11,228 nucleotides of DNA from an uncultured Hyphomicrobiales bacterium (GTDB lineage Bacteria; Pseudomonadota; Alphaproteobacteria; Rhizobiales; Beijerinckiaceae), in assembly GCA_903916165.1 (NCBI GenBank), contig CAIWVR010000197.1, forward strand, positions 1 to 11,228, written 5' to 3'. The stretch's first letter is position 1; each line of letters starts with the position of its first letter. Below are positions 1 through 5,788 of the stretch, piece after piece. The notes under the pieces were generated by a model. The model saw only the letters and a list, made by a program, of their open reading frames with translations, did no database searches and was not told where the DNA came from. The position numbers and the translations under genes are program-made.

Positions 1-22
1 CGGGGCTGGCCGATAAGAGGTG

Positions 23-880
23 ATGAATTACCGCCACGCCTATCACGCCGGAAATTTTGCGGACGTCTTCAAGCACGTCCTGCTCGTGCGCATGCTCGAC
101 TATCTGAAGCGCAAGGAAGGCGGTTTTCGCTACATCGACACCCATGCCGGCCCCGGGCGTTACGACCTGTCCGGCAGCGAGGCGATGCGGACCGGCGAAT
201 GGCGCGACGGCATCGACAGGCTGGCGCGCGCAGACCTGCCGGGTGACGTGAAAGGGCTGCTAAAGCCTTATTTCGACGCGCTGGGCACGCCGCCGCGCGA
301 GGGCGGACCCTATCAATATGCGGGCTCCCCATGCCTTGCGCAGAAAGTGCTTCGCAGGCAGGACCGCCTGACGCTGTGCGAATTGCACCCCGACGACAGC
401 CGCGCGCTTGAGCGCAACATTGGACGCGACAACCGCGTGCGCCTGCTGAACGAGGATGGCTATCGCGCGCTGAAGGGTCTGACGCCGCCGACCGAGCGGC
501 GCGGCCTGGTCCTGATCGATCCGCCTTTCGAATCGCGCGACGAATTCGAGACCATGGAGACCGCCCTGTTCGCCGCCTGGCGGAAATGGCCGTCGGGCAT
601 GTTCGCGCTGTGGTATCCGGTGAAGGAGATCCGGCCCGTCGCGCATTTCATCACGCGCCTGAAAGAGCGCGGGATCCCGCGCATGCTGCGGATAGAACTG
701 ACGGTCGAACTGATCCGCAGCGATGGCCCTTTGGCGGCGACCGGGCTGATCCTCGTCAACCCGCCCTATGTGCTCGAGGCCGAGGCGCGCGCTTTGCTGC
801 CGGTCTTCGCAAAACTCATGGGGCGCGGCCCGGGTGCCGGTTTCGCCATCGAGCAGATCACCGGTGAGCCAATTCCGTAG
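23..880 (+). CDS. rlmJ: RlmJ, 23S rRNA (adenine(2030)-N6)-methyltransferase
   Basis: The product (285 aa) matches the RlmJ/YhiR family, which uses S-adenosylmethionine to methylate N6 of A2030 in 23S rRNA. The N-terminus MNYRHAYHAGNFADVFKH is the family's signature start. D39-T-H-A-G-P-G-R-Y-D-L (39-49) lies in the Rossmann-type SAM region. The catalytic N6-adenine methyltransferase motif is DPPFE at 166-170, and NPPY at 246-249 is a second family block near the end. Length is close to the E. coli protein (about 280 aa). An ATG at 23 is preferred to the in-frame GTG at 20 because it aligns with the family N-terminus; the purine run AAGAGG at 15-20 is closer than usual to either start. It appears monocistronic: the next gene begins 215 bp downstream. 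In some bacteria the gene has been linked to DNA uptake (older name ComJ/YhiR), which is not supported by anything here. Confidence 0.96.
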   Translation: MNYRHAYHAGNFADVFKHVLLVRMLDYLKRKEGGFRYIDTHAGPGRYDLSGSEAMRTGEWRDGIDRLARADLPGDVKGLLKPYFDALGTPPREGGPYQYAGSPCLAQKVLRRQDRLTLCELHPDDSRALERNIGRDNRVRLLNEDGYRALKGLTPPTERRGLVLIDPPFESRDEFETMETALFAAWRKWPSGMFALWYPVKEIRPVAHFITRLKERGIPRMLRIELTVELIRSDGPLAATGLILVNPPYVLEAEARALLPVFAKLMGRGPGAGFAIEQITGEPIP

Positions 881-1095
881 ACGTCGGAAATATGGGGCCA
901 GACACTTGCGGTCACGTCATCTCATGCGCGTCGACCAAAATTTTTGGCCCCTCTTCCGCTGTCGCCGCTCGGCGGTTGCAGGGGTCAGGACGCCCGCGGA
1001 GAGGGACGTCGCCTCCCGAGCCGCAGGACAGGGCGACTTGCCCGGCGCGCGTGCATGCGGCACAAATCTCCTCGACAATCGTCGGGAGGACTTTC
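881..1095. other. rlmJ-GST intergenic region with dyads
   Basis: This 215-bp gap has no convincing gene. Seen directly: a 13-bp palindrome CCAAAA-T-TTTTGG at 935-947; a pair of 7-bp inverted arms GGGGCCA (894-900) and TGGCCCC (945-951) enclosing 44 bases; and a short CGCCG-CT-CGGCG hairpin at 963-974. These could end rlmJ transcription or bind a regulator, but none has the U-tract of a standard intrinsic terminator. A weak promoter-like pair, TTGCCC (1038-1043) and CACAAA (1061-1066) with a 17-base spacer, lies before the GST gene and is not convincing. Confidence 0.4.
1068..1088 (+). promoter_or_regulatory. Hairpin that can sequester the GST ribosome binding site
   Basis: CTCC (1068-1071), a bulged T, and CGAC (1073-1076) can pair with GTCG (1081-1084) and GGAG (1085-1088) around a 4-base AATC loop. 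This gives eight pairs with a single bulge. The right arm contains most of the Shine-Dalgarno GGGAGGA (1084-1090) of the GST start at 1096. The structure is derived by eye. Whether it folds in the cell and controls translation (for instance by temperature or a ligand) is inference. Confidence 0.4.
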
Positions 1096-1692
1096 ATGAA
1101 ACTTCGGTACTCGCCTGCATCGCCCTTCGCGCGCAAATGCGCCATTGCCAGCCATGTGCTCGGCCTCGCCGGCCGCATCGAACTGGTCGATGGCGAGGGG
1201 GACCCCGGCGACGCGATCCGTTCGCGCAATCCGCTCAACAAGATCCCGCTGCTGGTGGCTGACGATGGCGACGCCATTTTCGACAGCGTTGTGATCTGCG
1301 AATATCTCGACCATGTCGCGGGCGGCGGTCGCATCATTCCAAGCGAGCCCAAGGCCCGCTTTCGCGCCCTGACGCTGCAGGCGCTGGCCGATGGCGCGAT
1401 GGATGCGTCCATTCTCGTCATGTACGAGGGGCGTTTCCGCGAGCCTGACCAACATTCACCGCGCTGGGTCGCGATGCAGCAGAAGAAAGTCGACACCTCG
1501 CTTGATTCACTCGAGGCGATGACGCCGGACGACACGATCCACATCGGCTCCATTGCGACGTCGGCGCTGCTCGGCTATCTCGACTTCCGCTTCAAGGGTG
1601 CCTGGCGCGAGAGCCGTCCGAAGCTTGCAGCCTGGTTTGATGGCTTTTCGGCAAAGCTGCCAGGCTATGCGGCGACGCAGCCTGTGGGCTGA
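1096..1692 (+). CDS. Glutathione S-transferase family protein (YibF-like)
   Basis: The 198-aa product has the two-domain GST layout. An N-terminal thioredoxin fold (about 1-75) carries the active-site stretch YSPASPFARK (5-14; S9 is the likely thiol-contacting Ser), NPLNKIP with the cis-proline P51, and the glutathione-contacting D63-S64 in IFDSVVICEYL. A helical C-terminal domain follows, containing ALADGAMDA (96-104), also typical of the E. coli YibF branch. Such enzymes are cytosolic and conjugate or bind glutathione; the substrate is unknown. The start is ATG 1096, because GGGAGGA at 1084-1090 sits 5 bases upstream and the family N-terminus begins MKL. The frame stays open upstream to 892, but that extension does not look like protein. 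It stands alone, followed by a strong terminator. Catalytic activity is likely but not shown. Confidence 0.92.
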   Translation: MKLRYSPASPFARKCAIASHVLGLAGRIELVDGEGDPGDAIRSRNPLNKIPLLVADDGDAIFDSVVICEYLDHVAGGGRIIPSEPKARFRALTLQALADGAMDASILVMYEGRFREPDQHSPRWVAMQQKKVDTSLDSLEAMTPDDTIHIGSIATSALLGYLDFRFKGAWRESRPKLAAWFDGFSAKLPGYAATQPVG

Positions 1693-1697
1693 AAAGC

Positions 1698-1728
1698 AAA
1701 AAGCCCGGCGGTGTCCCGCCGGGCTTTT
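1698..1728. terminator. Bidirectional intrinsic terminator
   Basis: GCCCGGCGG (1703-1711), a TGTC loop, and CCGCCGGGC (1716-1724) form a perfect 9-bp GC-rich stem. It is flanked by AAAAA on the left (1698-1702) and TTTT on the right (1725-1728), so each strand has a U-tract after the stem. It lies between the convergent GST gene (stop at 1692) and the outer membrane protein gene (stop at 1751) and should end transcription from both. Confidence 0.93.
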
Positions 1729-1750
1729 CGTTTGAGTGTCAGCGTCTGAC

Positions 1751-2377
1751 CTAGAACTTGTAGTTCACGCCGGTGCGGACCTGGTTCACCTTGACGCCGG
1801 CCGAGTTGACTGCCGTGAGGCCGTAGTTCTTCGGCTGCAGGTCGGTGTAGAGATATTCAGCCTTGGCCGAGATGTTGTCGGTGAAGGCATATTCGAGGCC
1901 GCCACCGATGGCGTAGCCGTTCAGCCACTTGGAGCCTGCGGTTCCGTTCGTCACCTTGGTCTGCCCACCGGCATAGCCGCCCGTGGCATAGACGAGAGCG
2001 CGGTCGGCGGCAAAGCCGGCGCGGGCGCGCAGCGTGCCGATTGAGTTGACCTTGGCGGAATTGGAACCGGTCGAGCCCTGGACATTGGCGGCGGCGAGAT
2101 CGCCTTCAGCGCCGATGACGAAGTTCTGGATCTGCTGGTTGTAGCCAACAGTGCCGCCGAGCGAGCCGCCGCGCACCGAACCGATCACACCCTTGGCGGA
2201 ATTCGACGTGGTGCCGAAATCATAGCCTGCGTTCAGGCCGGCATAGACGCCCGTCCAGGAAAAGCTCTTGGCGGCAAAATAGGGGGCTGGCGACATGGAG
2301 CGGCGCGGCAGGTCGGCGGCGCAGGCGGCACCGGCAACGAGCGTGGCGAGGGCACCGGCGAAAATGGACTTGAACAT
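1751..2377 (-). CDS. Outer membrane beta-barrel protein, Omp25/Omp31 type
   Basis: The 208-aa product starts with a signal peptide (MFKSIFAGALATLVAGAACA, predicted cleavage before ADLP at 21), a hallmark of small Hyphomicrobiales outer membrane proteins. The first barrel strand is near WTGVYAGLNAGYDFG (41-55). Later blocks typical of the family are LRARAGFAADRALVYATGGY (116-135) and GGGLEYAFTDNISAKAEYLY (158-177). It ends in the aromatic pattern GVNYKF, whose terminal Phe is the usual signal for the barrel assembly machinery. The role is probably structural or permeability-related in the outer membrane. Two adjacent ATGs occur (2380 and 2377); the second is better spaced from AAGGAG on the minus strand. 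Longer in-frame starts up to 2428 would bury the signal peptide. The gene has its own upstream region and shares a terminator with the GST gene. Confidence 0.93.
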   Translation of the reverse strand: MFKSIFAGALATLVAGAACAADLPRRSMSPAPYFAAKSFSWTGVYAGLNAGYDFGTTSNSAKGVIGSVRGGSLGGTVGYNQQIQNFVIGAEGDLAAANVQGSTGSNSAKVNSIGTLRARAGFAADRALVYATGGYAGGQTKVTNGTAGSKWLNGYAIGGGLEYAFTDNISAKAEYLYTDLQPKNYGLTAVNSAGVKVNQVRTGVNYKF

Positions 2378-2771
2378 CATACTCTCCTTCACTCGACCAG
2401 CCATACGCGGGGCCGACTTGATGGGCATGGTTTAGAATTCAACCGGTTACTAAAATCTAACCGTCAGGATTCTGAATTCGTTCATGATTTGGGCAAGAGT
2501 TGGGCAGGTCGCCTGTACGCAAGTAGATCGGGCCGACCTCCTAGTTTTCTCGTTAACCCTGCGACTTCGGGGTCAATATCACCCTGTGACGTTTTTATTT
2601 GTGAGAATTGGTGGTTCATTAGTTTGGATAATGATCCATTAAACCCGAACACTTTGTTTAAGCTCAACCAGATCTACCGCAGCGGGGGATGGTCTGGCGT
2701 GGTGTCCGCTTGTCAGGAGAGCCTCTGCGCGGCAGATAGACAGGGCGTGGAGCGCGTGAGGGGATGACGCA
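2378..2771. other. Divergent AT-richer intergenic region without a credible gene
   Basis: This is the longest non-coding stretch (about 390 bp), and by eye it is less GC-rich than its neighbours, especially 2430-2670. It must hold the promoters of the leftward outer membrane protein gene and the rightward reductase gene. Short open frames exist on both strands (2482-2667 minus, 2489-2767 plus), but they lack a convincing start site and protein-like composition. Inverted repeats are seen at 2444-2463 and 2616-2634. GATAAT at 2627-2632 resembles a plus-strand -10 box but has no well-spaced -35. No tRNA or known RNA family was recognised. Confidence 0.6.
2444..2463. promoter_or_regulatory. 20-bp dyad, possible operator upstream of the Omp gene
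   Basis: CGGTTA (2444-2449) and TAACCG (2458-2463) form perfect 6-bp inverted arms around an 8-bp AT-rich spacer. The site is 67-86 bp upstream of the outer membrane protein start. The size and symmetry fit a dimeric helix-turn-helix regulator, but no known operator was recognised, so the role is inferred from position only. Confidence 0.35.
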
Positions 2772-3536
2772 ATGACAAGGGCAGCAGGCGAGCAAAATGT
2801 TCTTGTGACGGGCGCGGCGCGCCGGATCGGCGGGGCGATTGCGCAGCGTCTTGCGGCGGATGGATATGGGGTTGCCTTGCATACGAGCGCGCGCTCGGCA
2901 CCCGAAGCCCGGGCCTTGGCAGAGGCGATCATGGCCGCCGGCGGGCGCGCCTGCGTGCTGGTCGCAGACCTTGGCGTGTCGCAGGAGGTCGCGGGTCTTG
3001 TCGGGGCAGCCGGTGCCGCGCTCGGGCCGCTGCAGGCGCTGGTCAACAGCGCCTCGCTCTACGAACCGGATTCGCCGCGCGCCTTCGATCCGTCTTTCTT
3101 CGACCGGCTGATGGCGGTGAACCTGCGGGCACCCCTGCAGCTTGCGTCCGATTTCGCCGCGCAACTGACTGACGGGGCGACCGGTGCCATCGTCAACATC
3201 ACCGACCAGAAGGTCTGGCGGCTGAACCCGCGCTATTTCAGCTATACGATCGGCAAGTCGGCCTTGTGGGTGGCGACGCAGACAATGGCGCAGGCCTATG
3301 CGCCGCGCATTCGGGTCAATGCCGTGGGGCCCGGTCCGGTGCTGCCCAATCAGGTCGAGGGCATGGCAGGGTTCCAGCAAGAGGCGGCCGCCATTCCGCT
3401 CGGTGCCAGCATCGCGCCCGAGGAAATCGCCGAGGCCGTGTCCTATCTGTTGCAGGCGCGCAGCGTGACCGGACAGATGATTGCGGTCGATGGCGGCCAG
3501 CATCTGGCCTGGAAAACGCCGGATGTGCCGGACTGA
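2772..3536 (+). CDS. Short-chain dehydrogenase, pteridine reductase-like (FolM/PTR1 type)
   Basis: The 254-aa product is a classical-length SDR. The NADP-binding loop TGAARRIG (13-20) has the Arg-containing form TGxxxRxG seen in pteridine reductases rather than the usual Gly-rich one. N92-S-A-S is the structural motif after the fourth strand. The catalytic residues are D145, Y158 and K162 (SYTIGKSAL), with Asp 13 residues before Tyr. This matches the Asp-Tyr-Lys triad of Leishmania PTR1, where other SDRs have Ser. RVNAVGPGPVLP (181-192) follows the active site. It probably reduces dihydrobiopterin, dihydromonapterin or folate in the cytosol; the substrate is inferred. The start ATG 2772 has GAGGGG about 9 bases upstream. 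The gene stands alone, and its stop abuts the stop of the gene on the other strand. Confidence 0.85.
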   Translation: MTRAAGEQNVLVTGAARRIGGAIAQRLAADGYGVALHTSARSAPEARALAEAIMAAGGRACVLVADLGVSQEVAGLVGAAGAALGPLQALVNSASLYEPDSPRAFDPSFFDRLMAVNLRAPLQLASDFAAQLTDGATGAIVNITDQKVWRLNPRYFSYTIGKSALWVATQTMAQAYAPRIRVNAVGPGPVLPNQVEGMAGFQQEAAAIPLGASIAPEEIAEAVSYLLQARSVTGQMIAVDGGQHLAWKTPDVPD

Positions 3537-3800
3537 TCAATCTGCTGTGGGCAGACGTCGCATGGTGAATTCGATGCGCCCGTCGGAGAGTTCCCGCCAG
3601 GACTCGATCTCGGTCATATAGGCCTGCTTCGGAAAGGCGTTCAGCAATTCGCGCGCCTTCTCGCGGGCGTCTGCGCGCGGCAGGGTAAAGGTTTCGCGTC
3701 GAAAGGCGCTCGAGGTCTCGCGACGGTCCTGCTGCTGCTCGCGCGCACGCCCTGCCAGCGAGCGGGCCAGATCCCCGGGAATCTTTCGGTCAAAAGCCAT
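3537..3800 (-). CDS. Small conserved-looking protein of unknown function
   Basis: The 87-aa product is charged and mostly soluble. An Arg/Gln-rich N-terminal half (LARSLAGRAREQQQDRRE, 11-28) looks helical. The C-terminal half reads like a compact folded segment (ETFTLPRADAREKARELLN 36-54, then YMTEIESWRELSDGRIEFTMRRLP 61-84, probably two beta strands). It has no membrane segment or signal peptide and no family I can name. The start ATG 3800 is supported by GGAG six bases upstream on the minus strand. Its stop TGA touches the stop of the reductase gene, forming TGATCA across the junction, so there is no room for a separate terminator. It lies 69 bp beyond the CCA enzyme on the same strand and may be co-transcribed or use its own promoter. 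Confidence 0.75.
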   Translation of the reverse strand: MAFDRKIPGDLARSLAGRAREQQQDRRETSSAFRRETFTLPRADAREKARELLNAFPKQAYMTEIESWRELSDGRIEFTMRRLPTAD

Positions 3801-3826
3801 ACGCCACTCCGCAGTCTTCGCATGTC

Positions 3827-3855
3827 TATAGCGCGGCGCGAGACGCTTGTTGAGT
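3827..3855 (-). promoter_or_regulatory. Possible promoter of the small unknown gene
   Basis: On the minus strand, TCAACA and TATAGA are separated by 17 bases (each matches four of six consensus sigma-70 positions). They lie in the gap after the CCA gene and about 27 bases before the small gene's start. This is weak evidence; read-through from the CCA operon is the alternative. Confidence 0.25.
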
Positions 3856-3860
3856 CCGCA

Positions 3861-3895
3861 ACAGCGCGCTCACATCTCCGGCGTGAGCGCGCTGT
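3861..3895 (-). terminator. Perfect 13-bp hairpin spanning the cca stop codon
   Basis: ACAGCGCGCTCAC (3861-3873) is the exact reverse complement of GTGAGCGCGCTGT (3883-3895), with a 9-base loop. On the minus strand the left arm covers the codons just before the cca end, the loop holds the last few codons, and the right arm contains the TGA stop (3872-3870). No U-tract follows, so it is not a textbook intrinsic terminator. It could act as a Rho-assisted terminator, a 3' end stabiliser or a barrier to read-through into the small gene. Confidence 0.5.
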
Positions 3896-5123
3896 CGACG
3901 ATGGTCATGACCTGACCGGCGTCTTCCGGAAATCCGGCCGCGATCCAGGCGGCCTGGATGCGTCGCAAGCTGTCCCCGAGCGCCTTGCCTGCGGGAACGC
4001 CGCGCGCGCGCAGGGCGGCTCCACTGACCGGAAATTTGGGGATCTGCATGTCCGCGGCCTGTATGCGCGACGCCATCCAGTGCGGATCATCCGGGGCGAC
4101 CGCTGCGCTGGCATGGGCGAGATCAAGGGCGTCGCAGACAGAAAGGCGCCCGCGCCGGTACAATGCGCGGCGCAGGTCCGCTGCGTCGGGCGGCGTGTCG
4201 CGCCGGTGCAGCCATGCTGCTGCATCTGCCACGCCCGCCAGCCGCGCATGTTCGGCATTGGACAGGCGCAGGGTCTCGCGCAGGCGCTCCGCATCGGCGC
4301 GCGTCAGCACGGCAAGAGCGGCCAGACGCAGGATGGCGTCGGGTTTCGATCCGCGCGCCTGTTCGATGCCGATGAGGCGGACAAGCCGCTCGGGCATCAC
4401 CACGCCGCGCAGAAGATGCGTGACGAGTCCGCCCCCGTTCATCAGCGCGATCGCATCCGCCGCGCCGCGTGCGTCCAGCAGTTTGAGGAGTTCGGCGCGC
4501 ACGCGCTCACGCGACAGGCCGTCGAGCCCGGCGCGATATTTCACAATGGCCGCAAACGCTGCCGGATCCGCTGCGCCCTCGCCAAAGGCCGCGTGAAAAC
4601 GGAAGAAGCGCAGGATGCGCAGGTAATCTTCGACGATGCGTGTCGCCGGGTCGCCAATGAAGCGGACATGCCGGGCGTCGATGTCCTGCCGTCCGTCTGT
4701 GTAATCGAACATGGCGCCATCGGCGCGCACGGACAGAGCATTGCAGGTGAAGTCGCGGCGCAGGGCATCGTCGCGAAAGTTGCGACCGAAAGCCACTTTC
4801 GCGCGGCGCCCGTCGGTTTCAACATCCTGGCGCAGAGTGGTGACTTCGAAAGGGACATGATCGACGATGATCGTCACCGTGCCATGTTCGAGGCCGGTCG
4901 GAACGCTTTTCAGGCCGGCAGCTTTCGCGCGTGCGATGGTCGTGTCGGGACTGGCCGTGGTCGTCAGGTCGATCTCGGTGACGGGGATATTCATCAGGTG
5001 ATTTCGGATCGCGCCGCCCACCACGCGCACCTCTTCGCCCTCGCCATCGAGCGCCCCAAGGAGCCTGCGCAGGCGTGGGTTGTCGAGAAAGCTGGGCGAA
5101 ACAATGCGTCCGGCGTCGTTCAC
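3870..5123 (-). CDS. cca: CCA tRNA nucleotidyltransferase (class II polymerase beta-type)
   Basis: The 417-aa product belongs to the class II CCA-adding enzyme/poly(A) polymerase family, which adds or repairs the 3' CCA of tRNA with CTP and ATP. Motif A is VVGGAIRN (34-41) followed by EID (50-52), the metal-binding pair, here Glu-x-Asp instead of the usual Asp-x-Asp. EVTTLRQDVETDGRR (93-107) is the conserved connecting block. Motif C is RRDFTCNAL (122-130), and the EDYLRILRFFRF helix (165-176) and ERVRAELLKLL (206-216) follow. The C-terminal half is helical body/tail, with no HD phosphohydrolase domain seen, as in other alphaproteobacteria. The start is GTG 5123, overlapping the NUDIX stop as GTGA, with GAGAGG 8 bases upstream, so translation is probably coupled. 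It is the last gene of the operon. Poly(A) polymerase activity is the alternative, less likely from the RRDFTxNAL form. Confidence 0.93.
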   Translation of the reverse strand: MNDAGRIVSPSFLDNPRLRRLLGALDGEGEEVRVVGGAIRNHLMNIPVTEIDLTTTASPDTTIARAKAAGLKSVPTGLEHGTVTIIVDHVPFEVTTLRQDVETDGRRAKVAFGRNFRDDALRRDFTCNALSVRADGAMFDYTDGRQDIDARHVRFIGDPATRIVEDYLRILRFFRFHAAFGEGAADPAAFAAIVKYRAGLDGLSRERVRAELLKLLDARGAADAIALMNGGGLVTHLLRGVVMPERLVRLIGIEQARGSKPDAILRLAALAVLTRADAERLRETLRLSNAEHARLAGVADAAAWLHRRDTPPDAADLRRALYRRGRLSVCDALDLAHASAAVAPDDPHWMASRIQAADMQIPKFPVSGAALRARGVPAGKALGDSLRRIQAAWIAAGFPEDAGQVMTIVDSALTPEM

Positions 5124-5788
5124 CCGTAGAGCCTCTCATGCAGATTGCGCAGGATGCCGGCGGTGACGCCCCAGATGTTTTTTTCACCATAGGGCATGGC
5201 ATAGAAGTGACGCGTCACGCCTTCGCGTGTGCGTGATTCCTGCAGATGGTTGGCGGGCTCCATCAGGAAATGCAGCGGCACTTCGAACGCCTCGTCGACC
5301 TCTTCCGGATTGATGACCAGCCCGAAAGGCGGCACCACCAGCGCGACAAGTGGCAGGATGCGGAAGCCCGAATGGGTGAGATAGACATCCAGAAACCCGA
5401 GCGGCCTCACCAGGCTGCGATCGAGCCCGATCTCCTCCTCCGCCTCGCGCAATGCCGCATCGACCGGACCGTCGTCTTCAGGATCGATGCGCCCGCCGGG
5501 GAAGGCGACCTGTCCGGCGTGGCGGCGCATGGCTGTCGAACGCCGCGTAAGCAGAACCTGCGCGCCCTCGGCGCGCGGCACGATCGCCACCAGAACGGCG
5601 GCGGGCATGGCGGTGGCCGCGAGGCCTTCCTTGTAAAGGCCAGGATTGAGCACGTGATCACCGCGGTGCGGGCGCCATGCGGGATCGGCGGACTCCTGAG
5701 GCAGGTCCAGCGTCAGGCGCGAGAGGGCGCGGGCGCGAAAGTCCTCGGCGGAAAAGAGGGTGTGGTCGGGTGTGAAAGCGGTCGTCAT
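5120..5788 (-). CDS. NUDIX hydrolase, coenzyme A pyrophosphatase type (NudL-like)
   Basis: The 222-aa product has the signature preceding the NUDIX box in CoA pyrophosphatases: LLTRRSTAMRRHAGQVAFPGG (79-99). The box itself is GGRIDPEDD followed by ALREAEEEIGL (112-122), with metal-binding E115, E118 and E119. Spacing between the Gly and RE is like that of E. coli NudL. Such enzymes split CoA or oxidised/acyl-CoA into 3',5'-ADP and 4'-phosphopantetheine; the exact substrate is inferred. The start is ATG 5788, overlapping the upstream DUF1285 stop as ATGA and placed 8 bases after GGAG. The in-frame GTG at 5797 overlaps that GGAG and is rejected. The 3' end overlaps the cca start by four bases. 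It is the middle gene of a translationally coupled set. Confidence 0.92.
   Translation of the reverse strand: MTTAFTPDHTLFSAEDFRARALSRLTLDLPQESADPAWRPHRGDHVLNPGLYKEGLAATAMPAAVLVAIVPRAEGAQVLLTRRSTAMRRHAGQVAFPGGRIDPEDDGPVDAALREAEEEIGLDRSLVRPLGFLDVYLTHSGFRILPLVALVVPPFGLVINPEEVDEAFEVPLHFLMEPANHLQESRTREGVTRHFYAMPYGEKNIWGVTAGILRNLHERLYG

Noticed and set aside
892..1095. N-terminal extension of the GST gene
   Set aside because: There is no ribosome binding site, the sequence is not protein-like, and the family N-terminus begins at ATG 1096 behind a strong Shine-Dalgarno.
2489..2767. Possible 92-aa gene in the 2378-2771 gap
   Set aside because: It would start at TTG without a convincing ribosome binding site, the translation has no recognisable features, and the region is the expected promoter area for two flanking genes.
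3861..3895. CRISPR or mobile-element end
   Set aside because: The inverted repeat is single, has no repeat-spacer pattern, and no transposase or target duplication is seen anywhere in the window.
3822..5129. 435-codon open frame on the plus strand opposite cca
   Set aside because: The opposite strand encodes a clear CCA nucleotidyltransferase with all motifs; the plus-strand translation is low-complexity and matches no family.
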